Assembly: GCA_937138475.1 (NCBI GenBank)
Contig: CAKZPD010000017.1
Span: forward strand, 53,048 to 117,047
Reading direction: 5' to 3'
From: an uncultured Sulfitobacter sp.
GTDB lineage: Bacteria > Pseudomonadota > Alphaproteobacteria > Rhodobacterales > Rhodobacteraceae
DNA length: 64,000 nucleotides
A program made the translations under genes and the position numbers. Of the stretch, positions 18,027-26,512 are shown piece by piece. Positions within the stretch are counted from its first letter, which is position 1; each line of letters starts with the position of its first letter. The notes under the pieces are model-generated. The model saw only the letters and a list, made by a program, of their open reading frames with translations. It was not told where the DNA came from and searched no databases.

Positions 18027-19316
18027 TCATATCGCTTTGAAAATCTGGTTGGCCGTAAAGGCGGCCTGATACAGTTTGGATCGGATCGGCCCCTGGGGCG
18101 CCGGGGCCATCTGGCTGACTGGCAGCGGCAAATCCGCCAGCGGCATCCCGGTCAGGATTTCCGCCATGCTTTGGCCGAACAATGTGCCGGTGGTGATGCC
18201 ACGCCCGTTATATCCGATCGGGGTGAACAGGTTTTCGGCCAATTGATGTATGCGCGGCAGATAGTCGGGGGTCATGGCGATCTGCCCATGCCAGGCCGCC
18301 TCAAAGCGCATGGGCCCAAGGTCAGGGAACACCCGCGCCAGTTGCTTGCGCGCCCAGCGCTGCGACAGCCCGCGATCCTTGCTGCCAAAGATCGTGCCCA
18401 TGCTGCCGACCAACAGCCGGTCAAAGCTGTCCCGGCGCAGGCTGAACATGATCTGGCCGGTATCCCAAAGCCCCTGCCGGCCGGGCAGGATATGCGCCGC
18501 CTCGGGCCCCAGGGGCGCGGTGGCAAGCTGAAAATAGTTGATCACGGTAAAGCTGCGCCGCAGCCCCGGCCACAGATCGTCGCTATAGGCGTTGGTGCCC
18601 AGCACGACAGCCCGCGCCCGCAGATCGCCCTGGGTGGTTTCCACCCGCCATTGGCCGGCCTCGCGGTGCAGCTTGATGGCGCGCACGCCGGTGCTGATCT
18701 TGGCGCCGGCCCCGCGCGCCGCCCGCGCCAGCCCCCGGCAAAAGCCCATCGGATTGACGGTGCCGGCCCGGTGATCCAACAGCCCGCCATGAAAATGATC
18801 GCTGCCGATCATCTGTGCCACTTCGGCGCGGGACAACAGGTCCACCGGTTGCCCAAGCCGCTGCCATTCACTGTGCCGCGCCGCCAGATCGGCAAAGCCG
18901 CTGGGGCCGTGGGCGGCGTGGATGGTGCCGTTGCGCATTGCTTCGCAGCGGATCTGATGTTTCTCGATCAAGGAAAACACATAGTCAGGCCCGGCGCTCA
19001 GCCGGGTCAGGGCGCGCGGCCCATAGGTATCGCCCAATTGCGCACGCACCTGCTGGGGGGGCAGCCAAAGCGCCGCATTGACCAACCCGACGTTGCGGCC
19101 CGATCCGCCAAAGCCAATTTTCTCGGCTTCGATCACATGGGCGGCCAGCCCTTTTTCCGCCGCATGCAGCGCCGTGCTAAGCCCCGTGTAACCGCCGCCG
19201 ATCACCGCCACATCCACCAAGGCATCGCTGTTCAGCGGGGCGTGGAAATCGGTCTCGGTGGCCGAGGCATCCCAAAGCGATATCGTGGAACCTGCTGGGG
19301 CGTCTGGCGCGGTCAT
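18027..19316 (-). CDS. FAD-dependent amine/amino acid oxidase (DAO family, PuuB/OrdL-like)
   Basis: A 429-residue flavoprotein of the D-amino-acid-oxidase/glycine-oxidase superfamily. The FAD-binding VAVIGGGYTGLSTALHAAE motif starts at about residue 37. GFGGSGRNVGLVN near 85 is the pattern of gamma-glutamylputrescine and sarcosine-type oxidases. A C-terminal NLFTPIGYNGRGITTGTLFG motif closes the FAD site. Such enzymes oxidise secondary or N-substituted amines to aldehyde or keto products. The start is 19316 because it is the first Met with a normal family N-terminus; 19 further upstream codons overlap the divergent promoter region. It is the first gene of the hydantoinase operon and suggests that an amine is a substrate or product. 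Confidence 0.88.
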   Translation of the reverse strand: MTAPDAPAGSTISLWDASATETDFHAPLNSDALVDVAVIGGGYTGLSTALHAAEKGLAAHVIEAEKIGFGGSGRNVGLVNAALWLPPQQVRAQLGDTYGPRALTRLSAGPDYVFSLIEKHQIRCEAMRNGTIHAAHGPSGFADLAARHSEWQRLGQPVDLLSRAEVAQMIGSDHFHGGLLDHRAGTVNPMGFCRGLARAARGAGAKISTGVRAIKLHREAGQWRVETTQGDLRARAVVLGTNAYSDDLWPGLRRSFTVINYFQLATAPLGPEAAHILPGRQGLWDTGQIMFSLRRDSFDRLLVGSMGTIFGSKDRGLSQRWARKQLARVFPDLGPMRFEAAWHGQIAMTPDYLPRIHQLAENLFTPIGYNGRGITTGTLFGQSMAEILTGMPLADLPLPVSQMAPAPQGPIRSKLYQAAFTANQIFKAI

Positions 19317-19388
19317 CGTCTGATCCTGAGCTGGGGCAAAGCCGGGCGCACCCCGGACTTTGGATGCTTGCACCAGCCCATGGAACAG

Positions 19389-19416
19389 GTCAATATGTGA
19401 AAAACCCGTTCAATAT
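19389..19416. promoter_or_regulatory. Direct repeat in the divergent oxidase/rhodanese promoter region
   Basis: TCAATAT occurs twice (19390-19396 and 19410-19416), exactly 20 bp apart, in the AT-rich centre of the 154-nt gap between the divergent DAO-family oxidase and rhodanese genes. Two copies on one DNA face fit a dimeric regulator site. The assignment is inferred from position and repetition only. Confidence 0.35.
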
Positions 19417-19470
19417 TTCAGCGCAAAGGCAGCCGCCCCCTTGACCAAGCTTTGTCTTTCATCTGGCCAG

Positions 19471-19845
19471 ATGGTCAGCGCCGCCCGCGCCCGCATCCAA
19501 GAGATCGAGACCCCGGACCTGATCGCCATGCTGAACGATCCGGATCTGGTCATCGTCGATATCCGCGACATTCGCGAACGCCAACGCAGCGGCGCCATCC
19601 CCGGATCGGTGCATGCGCCGCGCGGTATGATCGAATTCTGGGTCGATCCGGACAGCCCCTATCACAAACAGGTCTTTGACCAGCCTGGCAAACGCTTTGT
19701 GTTCCACTGTGCCTCGGGGTGGCGGTCGGCGCTGACGGTTGCCACCTTGCAAGACATGGGGTTCCCGGCGGCCCATCTGCGCGAGGGGTTCTCGACCTGG
19801 GCTGAACAGGGCGGACCGGTGGAACAGATCGACCGCAAACCCTAG
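19471..19845 (+). CDS. Single-domain rhodanese-like protein
   Basis: A 124-residue cytoplasmic sulfurtransferase-like protein with one rhodanese domain. VIVDIRDIRERQRSGAIPGSVHAPRG is the family CH2A-type segment. The active-site loop is HCASGWRS with the persulfide-forming Cys80, and the end is GFPAAHLREGFSTWAEQGGP. It is complete and has no signal peptide or partner domain. ATG 19471 is chosen because upstream codons lie in the divergent promoter region. It faces away from the flavin oxidase operon and towards the IclR gene. A link to that pathway is possible but only positional. Confidence 0.88.
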   Translation: MVSAARARIQEIETPDLIAMLNDPDLVIVDIRDIRERQRSGAIPGSVHAPRGMIEFWVDPDSPYHKQVFDQPGKRFVFHCASGWRSALTVATLQDMGFPAAHLREGFSTWAEQGGPVEQIDRKP

Positions 19846-20229
19846 GCGGGATCGCTGGGGCGCAGGATACGGGCGCCGCTGTTCAGCCTGCTGGCGATAT
19901 CGTCGTTGATCATTGATGTCTGGGGATCATCGGGAAGCGCCCCACCCGGACCGGGCGCCCGTCCGGTTCTTGATCGTGTTTTGAAATACGGCACGGGTTT
20001 TCCAAACTTCTGCACAAAACCCTGCGGCGACTGGCAGCAGCGATGAACGGCCCAGCGCGTGGCGCCCGGCCGGCGCTGATTCGGCGGCTGTGCCGGCGCG
20101 GCCCCTCGAAAAATTTTTACATATCAGTGAATTGGCGTTTTCCCGCGCGGAAATCTTTTGTCTTGCCAGTGCTGCCTGCTGTGCGTAACTTAAAAAAATG
20201 GATCACAAGTTGCAAAAAATGGAACAATT
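19846..20229 (+). other. Intergenic region between rhodanese and IclR genes
   Basis: This 384-nt stretch has no gene I can support. At about 19946-19966 there is a GC-rich dyad (CCGGAC with GTCCGG around GGGCGCCC), which may end the rhodanese transcript. From about 20110 it becomes AT-rich and leads into a repeated motif just before the IclR start, so the iclR promoter most likely lies there. A frame at 20043-20273 runs into iclR in another phase and shows no protein-like features. Confidence 0.4.
20192..20223 (+). promoter_or_regulatory. Candidate operator: tandem AAAAAATGGA repeats before iclR
   Basis: AAAAAATGGA occurs at 20193-20202 and again at 20214-20223, 21 bp apart (two helical turns). 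The second copy ends 6 nt before the IclR ATG and covers the place of its ribosome site. A protein bound here would block both transcription and translation of the IclR/hydantoinase operon, which fits autoregulation. Binding by this IclR protein is an inference. Confidence 0.45.
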
Positions 20230-21030
20230 ATGACGGTGCTGGAAAATGCCGCCCGGCTGCTGAAGTGCTTTAATTCGGAATGCACCGATCTGACGGTGAC
20301 GGATGTGACCGAACGTCTTGATATCCCCAAGGCCAATGCCTCGCGGTTGCTGAAGGCGATGCGCGGGGCTGGCCTGCTGGAAACCATCGGTGACAGCAAA
20401 CGGCACCGTCCGGGGCGGCTGTTGATTGATCTGGGCGCGGCGTTTCGGGGGTCTTCGACGTTGATTGCCATGGCCGGCGAAGTCGTCAAAGAGGTCAGCG
20501 ACACCTGCGGGCACACCGGCTTTGTGTCGATCCGTGTCGGCAACGAGGTGTCGGGGGTCGTGGATTTCCCCGGATCGAATGCGCTGCGGGTGGCCGGAAC
20601 CATTGGGCGCCCGCTGCCGGCCCATACCACGGCAACCGGGCGGTCATTGCTGGCACGGCTGAGCGATGCCGAAGTGGTGGCCCTGTTGCGCGACGCCACG
20701 TTCAAGGTCACGCCGCGGTCGCCCGGCACCATCGACGAGGTGCTGGCCATGCTGACCGAGGTGCGGGCCTGTGGGTTTGGGGCCTCGTTTCAGGAAACCA
20801 CCTTGGGGGTGGATGCGGTCGGGATTGCGGTGGGCGACCCCAAGACCGGCGAAGAGGTCAGCCTGTGCATCGTTTTCCCGTCTCAGATTGTGTCCGACGC
20901 CGAGCGACAGGCCATCTTGACCGGGCTGGCCGATGGCGCAGCCGATATCGCGTTCAAAACCGGAGACACCCGTTTCAAAAAGCCCGACCCGGCACGTTTT
21001 CCTTTAAAGGGACTTACTTCTCATGACTGA
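20230..21030 (+). CDS. IclR-family transcriptional regulator
   Basis: A 266-residue regulator with an N-terminal winged helix (about 1-65; TDLTVTDVTERLDIPKANASRLLKAMRGAGLLE) and a C-terminal IclR effector domain (about 75-245). Typical segments include GRPLPAHTTATGRSLLA and a DAVGIAVGDP region. Members usually sense small catabolic intermediates and control adjacent operons. The ATG at 20230 has no strong ribosome site; the preceding bases are part of a direct repeat. The 3' end overlaps the fused hydantoinase gene by 8 nt, so regulator and enzyme are co-transcribed and the regulator is very likely pathway-specific. It could also act on the opposite operon. Confidence 0.92.
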   Translation: MTVLENAARLLKCFNSECTDLTVTDVTERLDIPKANASRLLKAMRGAGLLETIGDSKRHRPGRLLIDLGAAFRGSSTLIAMAGEVVKEVSDTCGHTGFVSIRVGNEVSGVVDFPGSNALRVAGTIGRPLPAHTTATGRSLLARLSDAEVVALLRDATFKVTPRSPGTIDEVLAMLTEVRACGFGASFQETTLGVDAVGIAVGDPKTGEEVSLCIVFPSQIVSDAERQAILTGLADGAADIAFKTGDTRFKKPDPARFPLKGLTSHD

Positions 21031-24000
21031 TCAGGCAAACCGCTGGCGTGTTGGTTTTGACATTGGCGGCACCTTCACCGATTTCGTTTTGTTCGACGCC
21101 AAGCAACGTTCGGTGACGTTGCACAAACGGCTGACAACGCCGCACGACCCGTCCGAGGCCGCGCTTTTGGGCCTGGAGGAGCTGTTGGCGAAACAGGGGA
21201 TCACCCATGCCGATGTCGGGCAGATGGTGCATGGCACGACCCTTGTGACCAATGCGGTGATTGAACGCAAAGGCGCCGCGCTGGGGCTGATTACCTCTGC
21301 CGGTTTCCGCGACGTGCTTGAGATGGGCACCGAACAGCGCTATGATATTTATGACCTTTTCGTGGAATTCCCCGATCCTTTGGTGCGCCGTGACAAACGT
21401 ATCGAGGTGGCCGAACGTATGGATGCCAAGGGCCGCGTCGTTACCGCGATGCAAGACCACGATATCCGCGACGCCGCCCGGCAGCTGGTCGAAGCCGGCT
21501 GCGAGGCGATCGCCGTTTCATTCCTGCACGCCTATGCAAACCCGGCCCATGAACGCCGTGCCCTTGCGGTGATCCGGGCGCTTTACCCGGATCTGTCGGT
21601 GTCAATCTCGAGCGATGTGGTCGCCGAGATGGGCGAATACCAGCGCACGGTGACAACCTGTGCCAATGCCTATGTGCAGCCGTTGATGCACCGCTACCTG
21701 ACCAAGCTGGATGCGGCGCTGCGCGGGCATGGTTTTGCCGGATCGCTGACGTTGATGCACTCGGCTGGGGGGCTGGTGTCGCTGGATACGGCGCGGTCTT
21801 ATCCGATCCGCCTGTTGGAAAGCGGTCCGGCGGGTGGGGCGCTGGCGACGGCGCTGTTTGGTGCCGGTGCGGGCAAGCGGGATGTGATTTCCTTTGATAT
21901 GGGGGGCACCACGGCCAAAGCTTGTATGATCGAGGACGGTCAGGCCGAGATTTCCCCCCTGCTTGAGGCGGCGCGGGTGCATCGCTTTACCAAGGGGTCC
22001 GGCCTGCCGATCAAATCGCCGGTGATTGAAATGATCGAAATCGGCGCCGGTGGCGGGTCGATTGCCGCGATTGACGATGTGGGTCTGCTGAAGGTGGGGC
22101 CGCGCTCGGCCGGGTCTGATCCGGGACCGGCGTGTTATGATATGAACGGTTCAGAGCCAACGGTGACGGATGCCAACCTGGTGCTGGGCTATTATGATCC
22201 GGCGTTTTTCCTTGGCGGGCGGATGCAGTTGGACGTCGCGGCGGCGCGGCGCGCGATCAAGACGGTGGCCGATCCGCTGGGGCTGAGCATCGAAGAGGCG
22301 GCGCTGGGCATTCACAAGGTCGTGGTCGAAAATATGGCATCGGCGGCGCGGGTGCATCTGGTTGAGCGGGGCAACGATCCGCGCAACTATGCGATGGTGG
22401 GATTTGGCGGCGCAGGCCCGGCCCACGCGGCGGATGTGGCGCGGGTCATGGGCATGACCGAGGTGATTATCCCGCCGGCCTCGGGGGCGGCGTCGGCGCT
22501 GGGATTTCTGGCGGCGCCGCTGTCGTTCGAGGATGTGCGATCCTTCCGGGTCGAGCTGCGCGCGGGGTTCGATTGCGATGCTGTGAACGCGGTTTTGGAC
22601 GATCTAGAGGCCGCCGGGCGCGCCCAGCTTGGGGCCTCGGGTATTGCCGAGGCCGATGTGCAGGTGACGCGCACCGCGGATATGCGTCTGGTCGGTCAGA
22701 TGCACGATATTTCGGTGCCCCTGCCCCAAGGGGCGCTGACGGCACAATCGCTGGCGCCGCTGCGGGCGGCCTTTACCAAAGCCTATGCGGCGCGGTATTC
22801 CCAGCCGTTCGAGGGCGCGCGGTTCGAGGCGGTGAACTTTCGCGTGCGGTGCAGCGGGCCAACGCCCAGCCTGTCTTTGTCGGGGGCGGTTGGCGGGGCG
22901 GATCGTGCCGGCCGCATTAAGGGCACGCGCCGCGCCTGGTTCGACAGCGGTGCTGCCGAGGTCAATGTCTTTGACCGCTATGCGTTGCAGGGCGGTGACA
23001 AGATCGACGGCCCTGCCATCATCGAAGAGCACGAATCCACCACCATTATCGCCCCCGGCGACAGTTTGCGTGTCGATGACAGTTTGAACCTGTGCATCCG
23101 CATTGGCGCAGCGCAGGCCAGCGCCGCCGTGGTCACGGCCCAGATGGACCGCAAGGCGGCGGTGGCGCGGATTGAGGCCGATCCGATCGGGCTTGAGATC
23201 ATGTGGAGCCGGATGGTCAATGTCGTTGAGGAAATGTGGCTGACCGTGTGCCGCACCGCCTTTTCGCTGGTGATTGCCGAGGCACAGGATTTCGCCTGCG
23301 AGCTGCTGGACAGTGATGGGGAAACCCTGGCCCACAGCCCGCGCGCCATGCCGGTTTTCAACCTGACGCTGCCGCGCGCCGTCAAGGCGCTGCTTAAGGC
23401 GTATCCTGCCGAAACGCTGCGGCCGGGCGATGTGCTGATCACCAATGATCCCTGGCTGTGTGCGGGGCATTTGTTCGATATTGCCATCGTCACCCCCACC
23501 TTTCATCAGGGTCGGTTGGTTGGCCTGCTGGGCACCGTGGGCCATGTGTCGGACATTGGCGGCACCAAGGATTCGCTGCGCGCCCGCGAGATCTATGAAG
23601 AGGGGCTGCAAATCCCGCCGATGAAGCTGTATGATCAGGGCGTTCCGAACGAAACCTTGATCCGGCTGATCAAGCAAAACGTGCGCAACGGCGAACAAGT
23701 CTGGGGCGATATCCAATCCTTTGTGTCGGCCAATGCCATCGGCGCTGATCGTCTGGACAGCTTTATCACCGAATACGGGATGGAGGATCTGGGCGCCCTG
23801 GCCGAAGTTGTGCAGGGGCTGTCGGAAAAGGCCATGCGCGAGGCGATCTTGGCGCTGCCGGACGGTACCTATCGGTCGACCATCACCAACAACCCGCTGG
23901 GGGATCCGATTACCTATCCAGTGGCAGTAACGGTCAAGGGCAGCGATATTCACGTCGATTTTGCCGGTGCGCCGCCGCAATTGCCGCAGGGCGGGCTGAA

Positions 24001-24856
24001 CAGCACGCTGAATTACACCGCGGCCCATGCCACCTATCCGCTGAAATGTATGCTGACCCCGGCGGTGCGTGGCAATGCCGGCTGTTATCGTCCCTTCAGC
24101 GTCGATGCGCCCGAAGGATCGATCCTGAATTGCACCTATCCGGCGGCGGTCAACCTGCGCACGCGCACAGGATGGTATCTGGCGCCCAATATCTTTGGGG
24201 CGCTGGCCGATGCCGCGCCGCAGCAGGTGCAGGCCTTTACCGGTCTGGCCGTTGCGTCGACCGTCTATGGCAAGGGCCAGGACGGGGAATTTTATTCCGA
24301 CATGCTGTTTTGTGGCGGCGGTCAGGGTGGATCGGCGGCGGCGGACGGATGTTCGACCATTTTGTGGCCCACATCGGCGGCCAATACGTCGATTGAGCTG
24401 ATGGAAAGCCGGGTGCCGATCCTGCTTGAGGAGAAATCCTTTATGCCTGACACCGGCGGCGCCGGACAATATCGCGGCGGTCTGGGTCAGCGCGTGGTGT
24501 TTCGCAAGCTGGAGGACGACGGCGAAACCACGCTGGTGTCTGTCTATCCCGAAGGGGTGGGCAACCCGATTCCGGGCCTGTTTGGCGGTCAGCCGGGTGG
24601 CTGTGCCAGCGGCCGGGTTCTGGATGACGCCGGCCATGTCACCCGCGATTGCGGCACCGGCGAGCTGGTCGAGCTGACGACCCCGGCCCAGCATGTCGAA
24701 CTGATTCTTGCGGGGGGGGCGGGATTTGGTGACCCGGCCAAACGTGACCCGCAGGCGGTGCAAAACGATTTGGCGCTGGGCTTTGTCACCCCAATGCGCG
24801 CGGCCCCAGACAATGTGACCGGTGCAAAACCGGCGCAACAAAAAGAAACCAATTAA
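21023..24856 (+). CDS. Fused hydantoinase/oxoprolinase A-B protein (OplAH-like architecture)
   Basis: A 1277-residue cytoplasmic enzyme carrying both halves of an ATP-dependent cyclic-amide hydrolase. The A part (about 1-700) has FDIGGTFTDFVLF near 12, HGTTLVTNAVIERKGA near 71, ESGPAGGA near 270, DMGGTTAKACMIEDG near 292 and GAGGGSIAAIDD near 340. The B part begins near residue 717 (IGLEIMWSRMVNVVEEMW) and includes TNDPWLCAGHLFDI and a glycine-rich end. The length matches fused 5-oxoprolinases (about 1290), but the first phosphate motif is DIGGTFTD, as in hydantoinase A, not DRGGTFTD. It opens with overlap to iclR and is followed 22 nt later by the importer genes. Confidence 0.92.
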   Translation: MTDQANRWRVGFDIGGTFTDFVLFDAKQRSVTLHKRLTTPHDPSEAALLGLEELLAKQGITHADVGQMVHGTTLVTNAVIERKGAALGLITSAGFRDVLEMGTEQRYDIYDLFVEFPDPLVRRDKRIEVAERMDAKGRVVTAMQDHDIRDAARQLVEAGCEAIAVSFLHAYANPAHERRALAVIRALYPDLSVSISSDVVAEMGEYQRTVTTCANAYVQPLMHRYLTKLDAALRGHGFAGSLTLMHSAGGLVSLDTARSYPIRLLESGPAGGALATALFGAGAGKRDVISFDMGGTTAKACMIEDGQAEISPLLEAARVHRFTKGSGLPIKSPVIEMIEIGAGGGSIAAIDDVGLLKVGPRSAGSDPGPACYDMNGSEPTVTDANLVLGYYDPAFFLGGRMQLDVAAARRAIKTVADPLGLSIEEAALGIHKVVVENMASAARVHLVERGNDPRNYAMVGFGGAGPAHAADVARVMGMTEVIIPPASGAASALGFLAAPLSFEDVRSFRVELRAGFDCDAVNAVLDDLEAAGRAQLGASGIAEADVQVTRTADMRLVGQMHDISVPLPQGALTAQSLAPLRAAFTKAYAARYSQPFEGARFEAVNFRVRCSGPTPSLSLSGAVGGADRAGRIKGTRRAWFDSGAAEVNVFDRYALQGGDKIDGPAIIEEHESTTIIAPGDSLRVDDSLNLCIRIGAAQASAAVVTAQMDRKAAVARIEADPIGLEIMWSRMVNVVEEMWLTVCRTAFSLVIAEAQDFACELLDSDGETLAHSPRAMPVFNLTLPRAVKALLKAYPAETLRPGDVLITNDPWLCAGHLFDIAIVTPTFHQGRLVGLLGTVGHVSDIGGTKDSLRAREIYEEGLQIPPMKLYDQGVPNETLIRLIKQNVRNGEQVWGDIQSFVSANAIGADRLDSFITEYGMEDLGALAEVVQGLSEKAMREAILALPDGTYRSTITNNPLGDPITYPVAVTVKGSDIHVDFAGAPPQLPQGGLNSTLNYTAAHATYPLKCMLTPAVRGNAGCYRPFSVDAPEGSILNCTYPAAVNLRTRTGWYLAPNIFGALADAAPQQVQAFTGLAVASTVYGKGQDGEFYSDMLFCGGGQGGSAAADGCSTILWPTSAANTSIELMESRVPILLEEKSFMPDTGGAGQYRGGLGQRVVFRKLEDDGETTLVSVYPEGVGNPIPGLFGGQPGGCASGRVLDDAGHVTRDCGTGELVELTTPAQHVELILAGGAGFGDPAKRDPQAVQNDLALGFVTPMRAAPDNVTGAKPAQQKETN

Positions 24857-24878
24857 ACATATCAACAAGGAGAGACCC

Positions 24879-26456
24879 ATGAAAACCACCACAGATCTGA
24901 ATATGAACCGGCGATCGCTGTTGGCGATGGCCGGGGCCGGCCTGGCAGCGGCAAGTTTTCCGCAAAGCCTGTTCGCGGCGACCAAACGCAACATCTTGAT
25001 CATCGCATCCGGGCAGGACATTCCGAACTTTGACCCGCATACGGCATCGGGGTATTCGGCCAGCTTTTTGTTGCGAAACGTATATGATCCGTTGGTGCGC
25101 GTGGCCGGCAACCCGCCCGAAGCGGCGCCCGGTCTTGCCGAAAGCTGGTCGGTCAGCGCCGATGGCAAATCCTATACGTTCAAGCTGAGCGATGCGGCCA
25201 CCTTCCAAAATGGCGCACCGGTCACCGCCGAGGACGTGATCTATTCCTTTCAGCGGGCTATGCGTTTGGCCAAGGGCAATTCCTGGATGATCCGCGGTGT
25301 TGTCGACCCCGAGGCAATCACCGCCCAAGACGCCAAGACCGTGCGCTTTGATTTGGTGGCGCCATTTGCCGCCTTTCTGGCGGTTATTCCGTGGATTTTC
25401 ATTGTCAGCAAAGACCAGGTCGAGGCAAATCTGGGCGACGACGACGGGCAAACCTATTTGCAGGGCACATTGGCAGGCAGCGGCCCCTTCATGGTCAAGC
25501 GTGCCCAGGCCGGGGCGCTGTATGAATTGGCCCGCGCCGAGACCGCCTGGCAACCGGGTGGCGGCAACCTGACCGGGGTCATTTGGCAGATCGCGCGCGA
25601 GACCGCCTCGCAGCGGTTGCTGTTGCAGCGCGGCGAAGCCCATATCGCGGTGGATCTGACCAGCGAAGACATGGATGCGCTGGACGGGCGGCCCGGTGTG
25701 GTGCGGGTGATCGAACCGGAATACCGGTCGTTTTCGATCAAGATGAATACGGTGCAGGGACCAACGGCGGATGTGAACTTTCGCAAGGCGATTTCCTATG
25801 CGGTCAATTACGAGGCGATCCGCGAATCCGCCGGCTATGCCGATTTGATGGTCGGGCCGTTGCCGACGGGCATCTTGGGGCATAACCCCGATCTGGATGT
25901 GCCACGGATGGATCTGGAAAAGGCCAAGGCGTATCTGGCCAAGACCAGCACCCCCAATGGCGGCATCACCCTGCGGATGGTGCATGTTTCGGGGTTGGAA
26001 CAACAGCGGCGCTGGGCGTTGATCATGCTGGATAGCCTGAAAAAGCTGAACATTGATCTGGAAATCCAGCCGCTGAACTGGCCCGATATGGTGGCGGCAT
26101 GCGCCTCGCCCGAGACCTTCCCCGACTTTTTCCCGGTCTATCAGACGGCGAATTACGGCGACCCGGACAACATTGCCTTTGCGGCCTATCATTCGTCAGG
26201 CAACGGCACATGGCGCAATGCGGTTTACAAAAACCCCGAGGCCGACGCCCTGATCGAGGCGGGCCGCGTGGAAACCGACCCGGCCAAGCGCAAGGAAATC
26301 TATGGCGCGTTCCAGGCGCTGGTGGTTGCCGATGCGCCCGATGTGTTCGGGGTTTTGGAAAAACGCCGTCTTGGGTTGCGCGACAACGTCAAAAACTTTG
26401 CCTTTGTGCCGGTCGCGTCGAACGCGATTGAAACATGGGGCTTGTCGGTCGACTAG
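24879..26456 (+). CDS. Dipeptide/opine-type ABC transporter substrate-binding protein (SBP family 5)
   Basis: A 525-residue periplasmic binding protein of the DppA/OppA family. The N-terminus MNRRSLLAMAGAGLAAASFPQSLFA holds paired Arg and a long hydrophobic stretch, so export by Tat is likely. Family blocks follow: LLRNVYDPLVRVAGNP, PGLAESWSVSADGKSYTFKL, FQNGAPVTAEDVIYSFQRA and the C-terminal YGDPDNIAFAAYHSS region. ATG 24879 has a good AAGGAGAG site; Met codons upstream are within the end of the previous gene's region. As the first importer gene after the fused hydantoinase, it should bind the pathway substrate, perhaps a cyclic or N-substituted peptide-like compound. Confidence 0.93.
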   Translation: MKTTTDLNMNRRSLLAMAGAGLAAASFPQSLFAATKRNILIIASGQDIPNFDPHTASGYSASFLLRNVYDPLVRVAGNPPEAAPGLAESWSVSADGKSYTFKLSDAATFQNGAPVTAEDVIYSFQRAMRLAKGNSWMIRGVVDPEAITAQDAKTVRFDLVAPFAAFLAVIPWIFIVSKDQVEANLGDDDGQTYLQGTLAGSGPFMVKRAQAGALYELARAETAWQPGGGNLTGVIWQIARETASQRLLLQRGEAHIAVDLTSEDMDALDGRPGVVRVIEPEYRSFSIKMNTVQGPTADVNFRKAISYAVNYEAIRESAGYADLMVGPLPTGILGHNPDLDVPRMDLEKAKAYLAKTSTPNGGITLRMVHVSGLEQQRRWALIMLDSLKKLNIDLEIQPLNWPDMVAACASPETFPDFFPVYQTANYGDPDNIAFAAYHSSGNGTWRNAVYKNPEADALIEAGRVETDPAKRKEIYGAFQALVVADAPDVFGVLEKRRLGLRDNVKNFAFVPVASNAIETWGLSVD

Positions 26457-26469
26457 GCCGGTGTGTTTC

Positions 26470-26500
26470 GGCGCGGCGGTTCTTGCCGCGCCGACTTTTT
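26470..26500 (+). terminator. Attenuating hairpin between SBP and permease genes
   Basis: Arms GGCGCGGC and GCCGCGCC (8 bp, perfect) enclose a 7-nt loop and are followed by GAC and five T. Lying 13 nt past the SBP stop, it would end part of the transcripts and raise binding-protein levels over permease levels, a common arrangement in ABC importer operons. Confidence 0.75.
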
Positions 26501-26512
26501 CTGGGGGCGGGC

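Noticed and set aside
17934..19400. Plus-strand open frame of 488 codons across the flavin oxidase
   Set aside because: Antisense to a gene with FAD-binding motifs; no start signal and no domain.
20043..20273. 76-codon open frame running into iclR
   Set aside because: It crosses the iclR start in another phase and covers the operator-like repeats; composition is not protein-like.
22604..25168. Long open frame of 854 codons on the minus strand, opposite the fused hydantoinase gene
   Set aside because: It is the mirror of a GC-rich coding strand with strong codon bias. Its product is rich in Arg, His and Gln and has no domain, while the + strand frame has complete family motifs.
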